Assembly (NCBI GenBank): GCA_902594605.1
Contig: CACJMR010000004.1
Coordinates: 1 to 63,478 of the forward strand
Length of the DNA: 63,478 nt
Source: an uncultured Pelagibacteraceae bacterium
GTDB taxonomy: Bacteria; Pseudomonadota; Alphaproteobacteria; Pelagibacterales; Pelagibacteraceae
Direction: 5' to 3'
The first letter of the stretch is position 1, and the number at the start of each line of letters is the position of its first letter. Below the pieces are notes generated by a model. It saw nothing but the letters and a program-made list of their open reading frames with translations. It was not told the DNA's origin and ran no database searches. Below are positions 1 to 7,387 of this stretch, piece after piece. The translations under genes were made by a program, and so were the position numbers.

Positions 1-25
1 CCAACTTGTGTCAACTAAAGACATT

Positions 26-469
26 TTATCTTTTTTCCAAATATCGTTGATGATACTCTTCAGCTGGGCAATAGTTTTTAACTAAAGAAGTTTTTGTTAC
101 TACTTTTCCTGATAATTTGATGTTTTCTTTTTCTATCACTTTTTCAGCAGTAATTTTTTGCTGATCATTTAAATAAAATATTTCACTTCTATATTGAGTT
201 CCGAAATCTGGTCCTTGAGAATTTAAGGTTGTTGGATCATGAATTTCAAAAAAATATTCAAGTATTTTCTCGTAAGATATTACTTTAGGATCAAAATCTA
301 ATTTTACTACTTCTGCATGATTTGTTGTGCCTGTACATACTTCTTTGTAGTTTGTTTCAGCATTATGACCTCCACAATAACCTACTTCTGTTTTTATAAC
401 TCCATTAAGTTTACTAAACTTAATTTCAGGTCCCCAAAAACATCCTAATCCTAAAATTGCTATTTCCAT
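26..469 (-). CDS. msrA: Peptide-methionine (S)-S-oxide reductase MsrA
   Basis: MsrA reduces methionine-S-sulfoxide in oxidised proteins back to methionine, using thioredoxin. The family's active-site motif GCFWG lies at residues 9-13, with catalytic Cys10, followed by the glutamate of the usual GCFWG-x-E pattern. The family blocks GYCGG, a NHAEVV segment and a FGTQYRS segment are also present. At 147 residues the protein is a compact version lacking most of the C-terminal extension that carries the resolving cysteines in longer MsrA proteins; one cysteine remains near the end in YCPAEEYHQ. It is complete and divergent from the permease gene that starts at 504. Confidence 0.95.
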   Translation of the reverse strand: MEIAILGLGCFWGPEIKFSKLNGVIKTEVGYCGGHNAETNYKEVCTGTTNHAEVVKLDFDPKVISYEKILEYFFEIHDPTTLNSQGPDFGTQYRSEIFYLNDQQKITAEKVIEKENIKLSGKVVTKTSLVKNYCPAEEYHQRYLEKR

Positions 470-503
470 TGATAATTAACTTAATTAATCTAAAGTTAAT
501 CAT

Positions 504-1385
504 ATGCTATCAAAAAATCAATTAGGCTTTTTTTACATGTTCATATCGGTATGTGCATTTTCACTTATGGATGTGATTGTTAAATGGTCTGAGGATTATC
601 CTGTTGGACAAGTATTATTTTTCAGAGGATTTTGTGGAATAATTCCTATTTTATTTCTTATTCCTAAAGATAGATATTTAGATTTTTACAAAACAACTAG
701 ACCATTTCTTCATTTTAAAAGATGTTTAGCAGGATTAATTGCTTTGGTTTCCATATTTATAGCATTAAGAAATTTGCCTTTAGCAACAGTTGTAAGTATT
801 TCTTTTGCAGCACCAATATTTATAACAATATTTTCAATTTTTTTACTAAAAGAAAAAGTTGGTATTTATCGATGGTTAGCAGTTTTAGTAGGATTTGTTG
901 GTATAATTTTCATCACAGAACCAGGTTTTAGCTCTTTAAATTTATATTATATTTATCCAATAATTTTTTGCTTAGGCTTATCTTATGTAGCTATCGCTAT
1001 AAGAAAATTATCATCAACCGAGCCTGCTTGGTTAATTAGTTTTTTCTTTTCATTCTCGATAATGCTTCTGAGTTTTTTATCTTTTTATCAGGGATGGATC
1101 TTGCCAAGTTTACTAGATTTATTTTTGTTATCAATGGTTGGTATATTAGGTGGTCTTGCAAATTTATGGTTATCACAATCTTACAAATATTCAGAAGTAA
1201 GTTTAGTTTCACCTTTAAAATATCTGGGATTAGTCTTTGCTATAATATTTGGATATTTTATATGGAACGAAATACCAACTTCTAAAACATTATTAGGTTC
1301 CTTATTAGTTATAGTTTCATCTATTATTATATTTAGAAGAGAGATGTATTTGAAAAAAAAGTTATCTGTTTCACGACATGAGTAA
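504..1385 (+). CDS. DMT-superfamily (EamA) transporter
   Basis: A 293-residue integral membrane protein with about ten hydrophobic segments arranged as two EamA repeats, the layout of drug/metabolite transporters of the 10-TMS family. Short loops and a Lys/Arg-rich C-terminal tail (residues ~278-293) fit a cytoplasmic end. The N-terminal repeat has the family pattern of a charged VKW segment followed by FFRG (around residues 26-42). The substrate cannot be read from the sequence; relatives export or import amino acids, nucleosides or S-adenosylmethionine. Its last 8 bases overlap the following glycosylase gene, suggesting cotranscription. Confidence 0.85.
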   Translation: MLSKNQLGFFYMFISVCAFSLMDVIVKWSEDYPVGQVLFFRGFCGIIPILFLIPKDRYLDFYKTTRPFLHFKRCLAGLIALVSIFIALRNLPLATVVSISFAAPIFITIFSIFLLKEKVGIYRWLAVLVGFVGIIFITEPGFSSLNLYYIYPIIFCLGLSYVAIAIRKLSSTEPAWLISFFFSFSIMLLSFLSFYQGWILPSLLDLFLLSMVGILGGLANLWLSQSYKYSEVSLVSPLKYLGLVFAIIFGYFIWNEIPTSKTLLGSLLVIVSSIIIFRREMYLKKKLSVSRHE

Positions 1386-2013
1386 AACCCCATCATACTG
1401 GAATAAAGCAAAAAAATATTTATCTAAAAAAGACAAAACTATGTCTTCTTTGATTAAAAAATATAAATCTCCCTCAGAAACTGTTTTAACATCAAGAAAA
1501 GATGTCTTTTTCTCTCTCTGTAAAAGTATAATTGGTCAACAAATTAGCGTTGCTGCTGCTAATTCAGTTTTTTTAAAATTTAAGAAAAAATGTAAAAATA
1601 AAATTAATGCAAAAACAGTAAGCAAGTTATCTACTATTCAGCTTAAAAGTTGTGGTCTAAGTAGACAGAAAGTAAAAGGAATAAAAAGTTTAGCCCAAAA
1701 AATATTAAGCAAAGAGTTTAATCCAAGACTTATTTCAAATATGTCTGATGAGGATGCCATAATTTATCTTTCTCAATTAAGACAAATAGGAAGATGGTCA
1801 GCAGAAATGATTTTATTATTTACTTATAATCGTCCGAATATTTGGCCAATCCAGGATATTGGTTTGTTACGAGCTATTTCAAAAAATTTTAATAAAAAAT
1901 ATCTACCACCAGAAAGTTACGTAAAATATCTAAACAAAAAGTTTTCCCCTTACTGTTCTGTTGCAACTTGGTATTTATGGAGAAGTATAGATCCAGAACC
2001 TATTCAATATTAA
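1378..2013 (+). CDS. DNA-3-methyladenine glycosylase (AlkA-type, HhH-GPD)
   Basis: A base-excision repair glycosylase that removes alkylated bases. The helix-hairpin-helix is visible as LRQIGRWSAE at residues 134-143, followed by PIQD with the catalytic Asp160; GQQIS at 53-57 is the usual N-terminal family motif. At 211 residues it matches the short bacterial DNA-3-methyladenine glycosylase II type, without the extra N-terminal domain of E. coli AlkA. No iron-sulfur cysteine cluster is seen at the C terminus, which argues against an Nth/MutY enzyme. The start overlaps the upstream transporter by 8 bases, so translation is probably coupled. Confidence 0.88.
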   Translation: MSKTPSYWNKAKKYLSKKDKTMSSLIKKYKSPSETVLTSRKDVFFSLCKSIIGQQISVAAANSVFLKFKKKCKNKINAKTVSKLSTIQLKSCGLSRQKVKGIKSLAQKILSKEFNPRLISNMSDEDAIIYLSQLRQIGRWSAEMILLFTYNRPNIWPIQDIGLLRAISKNFNKKYLPPESYVKYLNKKFSPYCSVATWYLWRSIDPEPIQY

Positions 2014-2025
2014 GTCTTTATCAGC

Positions 2026-2313
2026 TTACATTCCCTCAAAAATTATGTGTTCTCTAGTAGCATTATTTTCTAAATGTTTTCTAGCTTCAACATACTCTTC
2101 GGAATTGTAACAATTTTTTGCTGTTTCAATATCTGGAAATTCTGCAAGTGCTACTCTCACCATTTCCCTACCTTCTAAAGTTACATTATTTGCACTTCTC
2201 GCTATTATTTTTCCAGAATATTTTTCAACCGCTTCTTTTGCTTTAACGGCATATTTTTTAAGTCTTTCGTCATCTTTTATTTCAGTGTAATTTGCAACCC
2301 AATAAGCTTTCAT
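2026..2313 (-). CDS. DUF1330 family protein
   Basis: A 95-residue protein of the DUF1330 family, a small ferredoxin-like (dimeric alpha/beta barrel) fold. Family traits are the N-terminal strand MKAYWVANYTEI, the central GREMVRVALAEFPDIETAKN segment with its conserved 'EFP' turn, and a C-terminal arginine-rich helix before the last strand. The biochemical role of the family is not established. A good ribosome binding site (AAGGAG, complement of bases just above 2313) supports the start. It is divergent from the cytochrome c gene at 2357 with only 43 bases between them, so they may share a control region. Confidence 0.82.
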   Translation of the reverse strand: MKAYWVANYTEIKDDERLKKYAVKAKEAVEKYSGKIIARSANNVTLEGREMVRVALAEFPDIETAKNCYNSEEYVEARKHLENNATREHIIFEGM

Positions 2314-2356
2314 AATTCTCCTTTTTAAATTTTTTTAAGTATGATACCAAATTTAT

Positions 2357-2680
2357 GTGAAAAAATTATTTTTAAATTTCTTTAATACATTATTATTTTT
2401 GATATTTTTATCATTAACCCACGTTAATGCTGATGAACTGTTTAATAAGGGAAAAGAAGTTTTTCTGGGGGCTGGGAATTGTGCAGCGTGCCATATGCTC
2501 TCCGATGCTGGATCGAACGCAATGGTTGGTCCAAATTTAAATGAAATTAGACCTGATATTCAAAGAATTATAATGGCAGTTAGAAACGGTATAGGAGTAA
2601 TGCCCGCAATGGAGGGTATATTAACTGATGATGAAATAGAAGCAGTTGCGCACTATACCTCTATAGCTGCTGAACAATAA
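2357..2680 (+). CDS. Periplasmic class I c-type cytochrome
   Basis: A small soluble electron carrier, 107 residues. Residues 1-25 form a Sec signal peptide with likely cleavage after Ala25. The heme-binding motif CAACH is at 42-46, and the C-terminal MPAM segment (82-85) offers the axial methionine, followed by the LTDDEIEAVAHY helix typical of c6/c555-like cytochromes. Start codon is GTG at 2357. It ends 7 bases before the convergent end of the ureide operon. Given that PuuD in this window lacks its cytochrome c domain, this protein is a candidate electron acceptor for urate oxidation; that link is inference from position only. Confidence 0.88.
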   Translation: MKKLFLNFFNTLLFLIFLSLTHVNADELFNKGKEVFLGAGNCAACHMLSDAGSNAMVGPNLNEIRPDIQRIIMAVRNGIGVMPAMEGILTDDEIEAVAHYTSIAAEQ

Positions 2681-2687
2681 TAAAAAT

Positions 2688-3587
2688 TTAACTGTAATTT
2701 TTTATCCAATGTTTAGCTATATCTACTCTTTTGCAGATCCAAATATCCTTAAATTTTTTGATGTAATTTAAAAATTTTTTAAGAGATTGTATTCTACCAG
2801 GTCTTCCAATTAATCTACAATGCAAGCCAACCGACATCATCTTTGGTGAAGTTTTTCCTTCCTCATAAAGAGCATCGAAACTATCTTTTAAATAATTATA
2901 AAATTGTTCACCCGAATTAAATCCTTGATTGGTTGCAAACCTCATATCATTGTTATCAAGTGTGTAAGGAACCATTAATTGTTTTTTATTACCTTTTTTT
3001 ATCCAGTAAGGAAGATCATCACTGTATGTGTCGCTACAGTATAAAAAATTACCATTATCAATTACTAAATCTAAAGTATTTTCGCTACACCTACCTGTGT
3101 ACCAACCAGTAGGTTTATTACCAAAAATCTTTTTTATAGATTTGACTGCAAGCTCCATATCATTCTTTTCTTTTTTCTTTGATACATTTTGATAGTCAAT
3201 CCATCTCCACCCATGACTAGCAACTTCATAATTTGCTTTTTTTATTGCCGAACAAACTTCTTTATTTCTTTCCAATGCCATACCAACCCCAAAAATAGTA
3301 AGTGGAATTTTCCTTTTATTAAATAGATCATGAATTCTCCAAAACCCTCTTCTTGATCCATATTCATAAATTGATTCCATATTTAAGTGTCGACCTTTAA
3401 TTGGTTTTGCTCCTATAATTTCTGATAAAAATACTTCTGAAGTTTTATCACCATGAAGAGTACAATTTTCTGCTCCCTCCTCGTAATTAAGCACAAATTG
3501 CAAAGCTAACTTAGCATTACCAGGCCACTTTACCTTAATTTTTTTGGAACCATATCCCACCAAATCTCTTAGGTATTTTTTTTTCAT
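2688..3587 (-). CDS. puuE: Allantoinase, PuuE / polysaccharide deacetylase type
   Basis: Predicted to open the hydantoin ring of allantoin, giving allantoate. The 299-residue protein belongs to the NodB/polysaccharide-deacetylase fold group used by metal-independent PuuE allantoinases rather than to the amidohydrolase AllB family. Family features are the N-terminal NYEEGAENC segment, the RRGFWRIHDLF block, the SHGWRWIDY block and the late SVGLHCRLIGRPGR block. It is last in the minus-strand operon uraD-alc-allA-puuE, overlapping allA by 4 bases, which strongly supports the allantoin role over a carbohydrate one. Confidence 0.88.
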   Translation of the reverse strand: MKKKYLRDLVGYGSKKIKVKWPGNAKLALQFVLNYEEGAENCTLHGDKTSEVFLSEIIGAKPIKGRHLNMESIYEYGSRRGFWRIHDLFNKRKIPLTIFGVGMALERNKEVCSAIKKANYEVASHGWRWIDYQNVSKKKEKNDMELAVKSIKKIFGNKPTGWYTGRCSENTLDLVIDNGNFLYCSDTYSDDLPYWIKKGNKKQLMVPYTLDNNDMRFATNQGFNSGEQFYNYLKDSFDALYEEGKTSPKMMSVGLHCRLIGRPGRIQSLKKFLNYIKKFKDIWICKRVDIAKHWIKNYS

Positions 3588-4075
3588 TTTTTCAAAATAA
3601 TTTTGTTTTTTTTAAATTTATAAATAACAAGATTGTTTCCTTTTCCTTTTCTATCAACAATTAGAAAATTCATATTTTTCATAGAAATCAAAGGAAAGTG
3701 CCAAATACCAGCATTGTAATTAACCCCAGTTTGTTTTGGGACTAAAAAGCATTGGATTTTATTTACATCTGGTTTATCTCCTTTTGGTGCTACAAATACT
3801 AAAAATTTTGTATCTTCCATTGGTATAAAGGCTTGGCTTCCTAAAGGATGTTTTTCCATCATGTCAATTTTCATAGGAAACCTTCTTTTTTTTGCTTTAA
3901 AAATACTAACAATTGCTTTCCCTTTGTTTTTAGATGCATCTACGTTAATCAAATTATCAAATCTTTTTGCATAACCATCATTAATATTAATAGGATTTTT
4001 TTTTGACGTATCTATTAATTGACCAAATTTAGAAAAATTTTTTTTAGTAATTTTTTTTGCTTTTATTATTTTCAT
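3584..4075 (-). CDS. allA: Ureidoglycolate lyase
   Basis: Splits ureidoglycolate into glyoxylate and urea, the last step of this purine ring degradation route. The 163-residue length is normal. The diagnostic AllA blocks are MEKHPLGSQAFIPM in the first half and GVNYNAGIWHFPL in the second; the latter usually reads GVNYHxGxWHHPL, so one of the histidines typically present is asparagine here, while the WH pair is kept. Overlaps the allantoicase gene upstream and puuE downstream by 4 bases each (ATGA-type junctions), so the four genes form one transcription unit. Confidence 0.9.
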   Translation of the reverse strand: MKIIKAKKITKKNFSKFGQLIDTSKKNPININDGYAKRFDNLINVDASKNKGKAIVSIFKAKKRRFPMKIDMMEKHPLGSQAFIPMEDTKFLVFVAPKGDKPDVNKIQCFLVPKQTGVNYNAGIWHFPLISMKNMNFLIVDRKGKGNNLVIYKFKKNKIILKK

Positions 4076-5058
4076 CTCACAAAATTTCCGAATGCTCTTA
4101 TTCTTGAAATTCCACCGTCTGGATAGATATTTATTTTAAGATAATTTTCCTTACTTCTTTTAATTAAGAATTTTTTAAAAATATGTTTCTTGTGAGCTGA
4201 CAGTTTTGACTTATTTAAAATAAACTTCCAATTTTTTGAATTATTGACAATTGATTTATTGGACAGATCTTTTGAAATGCTTGCAGTTTGAATTGAACAA
4301 CTATCGGGATAGTTTCCTTTAAAATGATGGGTATCTATCTCTATTTTTTTTATTAATCCTGGTTTTCCAAATTTTATTATAAGCCAATCAAAGTTTTTTC
4401 CTCTACTTCTTCTTGTTTCCCAACCATCTCCCATATTTTTCCCTTTACCAGGTGCTATGATATTTTCAGCCCTGCCGAAATGTTCATTATTACAACCAAT
4501 AATTGAAGCGCCATTTAAAACAGATGTAAGGTTGATAGTTTTGTTATTTAAAAAATTTTTCTCCATTTCAATTTTTCCATAAAGCCTTAGTCTTGCAACT
4601 CCACCATCTGGAAAAATGTTTAGTCTTATATAATTAAAAACAGATTTGTTGTTTGATTTGAAGCTATGGTTTCGGCTTGGCCCAAGTTTTTTTTTGCTCA
4701 GTAAAGAAATCCATTTTGTTTTCTTATTAGGCTTTGTTTTACTTAAGCAACCCTCTAACGAAGCATGTGTGGGCTGATTTCCATTGAAATGTGTTGTGTC
4801 AATGTCTATATCAAATATCTTTCCAGGTTTACCAAGTTTTAAAATTAAATAATCAAAACCTTTTGATCTTCTTCTCCTTGTTTCCCATCCATCCATCCAT
4901 TTACCATGTTTGTCAAATAGTCCATCTTTAAAAACTGGAGTTTCGATGTTTAATATTCTGTGAGCAGCCGCAAAAAAATCGTCAGTCTTAAATATTACCT
5001 TAGATCCAATTCTTGGATCTGCTAAGTTAATCATTTTTGCACTTATAAATTTTTTCAT
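4072..5058 (-). CDS. alc: Allantoicase
   Basis: Hydrolyses allantoate to ureidoglycolate and urea. The 328 residues form two tandem allantoicase repeats, visible as an internal duplication: GWETRRRRSKGFDY in the first half and GWETRRSRGKNFDW in the second, each followed by a LGKPG or FGKPG turn, a D-T-x-HF strand and a closing IFPDGGVARLR or IYPDGGISRIR strand. This two-repeat jelly-roll layout matches characterised allantoicases. It sits between uraD and allA with 4-base overlaps on both sides. All key family blocks are present, so it should be active. Confidence 0.93.
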   Translation of the reverse strand: MKKFISAKMINLADPRIGSKVIFKTDDFFAAAHRILNIETPVFKDGLFDKHGKWMDGWETRRRRSKGFDYLILKLGKPGKIFDIDIDTTHFNGNQPTHASLEGCLSKTKPNKKTKWISLLSKKKLGPSRNHSFKSNNKSVFNYIRLNIFPDGGVARLRLYGKIEMEKNFLNNKTINLTSVLNGASIIGCNNEHFGRAENIIAPGKGKNMGDGWETRRSRGKNFDWLIIKFGKPGLIKKIEIDTHHFKGNYPDSCSIQTASISKDLSNKSIVNNSKNWKFILNKSKLSAHKKHIFKKFLIKRSKENYLKINIYPDGGISRIRAFGNFVR

Positions 5059-5552
5059 TTTTTATTTATTTCATTCAAACGAAAGGTTGCGATTTTTTTT
5101 ACTTGTTTTTTCGCCTCAAGGAATTCACTTTCTACATCACTTTGTATTCTTTGTCTAAAATTATTCAAAATTTCATTTTTATCTTTGCCTTTTACAGCAA
5201 TTATAAAAGGAAAATTAAACTTTTTTTTATATTCTGAATTTAATTTTTTAAATTCTTCATATTCATCATTAGAACATTGGTTTAATTTTGCAGAGGCTTG
5301 TTCTGATATAGATTCAGAGGTCATTTTTTTTGCTACAGCAAGCTCAGGATGTGCATTTAAAATCTCTAAAATTTTATTTTTTTCGTAATTTTCATAAATA
5401 TCAAGCATTTTAAACACAATATCTTCAAAGTTTTTAAATGGTTTTAACTCAAAAGCTTCCATAGCAACTGACTCAGTTTTTTCAAAAACATTACCAAATA
5501 TAGACAAAAAATCAGACTTGTTAAGATCGTTAATGTTATCTATTGTTCTCAT
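5055..5552 (-). CDS. uraD: 2-oxo-4-hydroxy-4-carboxy-5-ureidoimidazoline (OHCU) decarboxylase
   Basis: Converts OHCU to S-allantoin, the third step after urate oxidation. The 165-residue all-helical protein shows the family motifs NAHPELA (catalytic histidine region, residues ~64-70), SISEQASA and FPFIIAVKG. It is the first gene of the minus-strand operon and diverges from uraH, which encodes the preceding enzyme. Only 47 bases separate the two starts, and no clear ribosome binding site precedes this ATG. The function of the product as a single-domain enzyme, not fused to HIUase, is clear from its length. Confidence 0.92.
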   Translation of the reverse strand: MRTIDNINDLNKSDFLSIFGNVFEKTESVAMEAFELKPFKNFEDIVFKMLDIYENYEKNKILEILNAHPELAVAKKMTSESISEQASAKLNQCSNDEYEEFKKLNSEYKKKFNFPFIIAVKGKDKNEILNNFRQRIQSDVESEFLEAKKQVKKIATFRLNEINKK

Positions 5553-5599
5553 ATAACTTTTAAAAATTTAAGTTTGAAATTAAATGATACTATAATTTT
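5553..5599. promoter_or_regulatory. Divergent promoter region of the two purine-ring operons
   Basis: Forty-seven bases separate the starts of uraD (minus) and uraH (plus), so promoters of both operons must lie here or inside the genes. A perfect TATAAT at 5591-5596 ends only 3 bases before the uraH ATG at 5600, and no Shine-Dalgarno sequence precedes that ATG. If used, it would start transcription at or just inside the start codon, implying a leaderless message. A good -35 box at the right distance is not evident, and chance matches are common in such AT-rich DNA. Confidence 0.35.
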
Positions 5600-5950
5600 A
5601 TGACAAAGCTCACAACTCATGTTTTAGATGTTTATTCTGGTAAACCTGGCAAAGGTATCATAGTTGATTTGTTTTATATTAATAATTCAGAACGAAAAAA
5701 ATTAACGTCAATAAAACTCAATGATGATGGCAGAGCTAATTCACCATTAGCAGAGGGAGATGTTTTCATTAAGGGTAAATATGAATTAATTTTTCATATT
5801 GGTGACTATTTTAAAAATATATCTTCAGCTAGCGATGTACCATTCTTGGATGATGTTGTTATAAGATTTGGTATTTCAGATCCCTCACAACATTATCATG
5901 TTCCTTTACTTGTTTCACCTTGGAGTTATTCTACTTATAGAGGTAGTTAA
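5600..5950 (+). CDS. uraH: 5-hydroxyisourate hydrolase (transthyretin-like)
   Basis: Hydrolyses 5-hydroxyisourate, the product of urate oxidase, to OHCU. The protein has 116 residues, the usual single-domain size. It begins with the catalytic strand LTTHVLDVYSGKPG and ends with the signature C-terminal tetrapeptide YRGS after HYHVPLLVSPWSYSTY. The start is set by this conserved N terminus, since no ribosome binding site precedes it. First gene of the plus-strand operon uraH-xdhA-xdhB-guaD-puuD-xpt; its TAA is immediately followed by the GTG start of xdhA. Confidence 0.95.
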   Translation: MTKLTTHVLDVYSGKPGKGIIVDLFYINNSERKKLTSIKLNDDGRANSPLAEGDVFIKGKYELIFHIGDYFKNISSASDVPFLDDVVIRFGISDPSQHYHVPLLVSPWSYSTYRGS

Positions 5951-7387
5951 GTGATATCGAGTTCTGTTAAATTTCTATTAAATGATAAGCTTATAGTAAT
6001 CAAAAATCCTGATCCAAATCAAACGTTACTTAATTATATTAGAACTGAATTAAAAAAGACCGGAACTAAAGAGGGATGTTCAGAAGGTGGTTGTGGTGCA
6101 TGTACAATTGTTTTAGGTGAATTAGTCAATAATAAAATTGAATATAAAGCAATTAATTCTTGTATTTCGTTTGTCCCAACACTGAATGGTAAACAACTTA
6201 TAATTGTGGAAGATTTAGTTTCTAAAAATGGACAACTTCATCCGGTGCAAGACGCAATGGTGAAATTTCATGGATCTCAATGTGGTTTCTGCACTCCAGG
6301 ATTTGTCATGTCGTTATTTTCAATGTTTAAAAATAACAAAAATCTTAATAATGAATTAATATCAGATTCTATATCCGGTAATTTATGTCGTTGTACTGGT
6401 TACAGACCTATAATTGATGCTGCAAAAAGTTTAAATAAAATAAATAAAAATGATCAATTTTCTAAAAATAAAAATAAAATTATTCAGCAATTAAAAAAAA
6501 TTAAACCAAAAAATATTTATATTAAAAAAGATGATAAGATTTATTTTTCACCAAAAAATATTAAAGATTTAAAAGGTATAATTAAAAAACATACTAATTT
6601 TAGTTTTCTTGCTGGAGGTACCGACTTATCTTTAAAAGTTACAAAAGAGAGAAAAGAAATTCCATTTATAATTGATTTAAAAGAAATTAATGAATTAGAT
6701 TTTATCAAAGTAAGTAAAAATTATTTAGAAGTTGGTTCCGCTACACCTTTAATAAAATTTGAAAAAGAAATTAAAAAACATTATCCAGATTTTTATTCGG
6801 TTCTTAAGAGATATGGTTCTGTTCAAATTCGAAATGTGGGAACCATAGGTGGCAATATTGCAACCGCATCTCCAATAGGAGATACATTACCAATTTTACT
6901 CTCATTAAATGCAGAGGTTTTAATTGAAAGTTTTAATAAAAGAAAAGTATTACCTTTAAATAATTTTTTTCTTGGTTACAGGAAAACTAAATTAAAAAAC
7001 AATGAGTTTATACACTCAATTAAAATACCATTATTTAAGAAAAATATTTTTAAAGCATTTAAGATATCAAAAAGATTTGATGATGATATTTCATCTGTTT
7101 GTGGATCTTTTAATTTTGAGATTAATAATAATAAAATTAAAGAGGTTTACATTGCATATGGAGGCATGGCTGCTGTACCAAAAAGAGCTAAAGCATGTGA
7201 AAAAATTCTTAAAAATAAGCCTCTTACCATCAATACTTTTGATCAAGCAAAAAAATATTTAGAAAAAGATTTAAGTCCTATTGGAGACATGAGAGCTAGT
7301 AAAGAATACAGACTAGAGATAGCAAAAAATTTATTGATGAAATGTTTTGTAGAAATAAATTCTAATAAGTTATCAAGAGTAAATTAA
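5951..7387 (+). CDS. xdhA: Xanthine dehydrogenase, small subunit (2Fe-2S and FAD domains)
   Basis: Passes electrons from the molybdenum subunit through two [2Fe-2S] clusters to FAD and NAD+. The 478 residues carry the plant-type ferredoxin cluster (Cys43, Cys48, Cys51, Cys71), the second cluster in the helical domain (Cys111, Cys114, Cys146, Cys148, in CGFCTPG and CRCTGY), then a FAD-binding domain with AGGTD at 221-225 and a GTIGGNIATASPIGD block. The layout is that of bacterial two-subunit XdhAB, iron-sulfur and FAD domains fused. Start is GTG directly after the uraH stop. No xdhC chaperone or molybdopterin gene lies in this window. Confidence 0.95.
   Translation: MISSSVKFLLNDKLIVIKNPDPNQTLLNYIRTELKKTGTKEGCSEGGCGACTIVLGELVNNKIEYKAINSCISFVPTLNGKQLIIVEDLVSKNGQLHPVQDAMVKFHGSQCGFCTPGFVMSLFSMFKNNKNLNNELISDSISGNLCRCTGYRPIIDAAKSLNKINKNDQFSKNKNKIIQQLKKIKPKNIYIKKDDKIYFSPKNIKDLKGIIKKHTNFSFLAGGTDLSLKVTKERKEIPFIIDLKEINELDFIKVSKNYLEVGSATPLIKFEKEIKKHYPDFYSVLKRYGSVQIRNVGTIGGNIATASPIGDTLPILLSLNAEVLIESFNKRKVLPLNNFFLGYRKTKLKNNEFIHSIKIPLFKKNIFKAFKISKRFDDDISSVCGSFNFEINNNKIKEVYIAYGGMAAVPKRAKACEKILKNKPLTINTFDQAKKYLEKDLSPIGDMRASKEYRLEIAKNLLMKCFVEINSNKLSRVN

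Noticed and set aside
2688..3587. Peptidoglycan or chitin deacetylase
   Set aside because: No signal peptide, PuuE-type sequence blocks, and place in an operon with uraD, allantoicase and allA indicate allantoinase.
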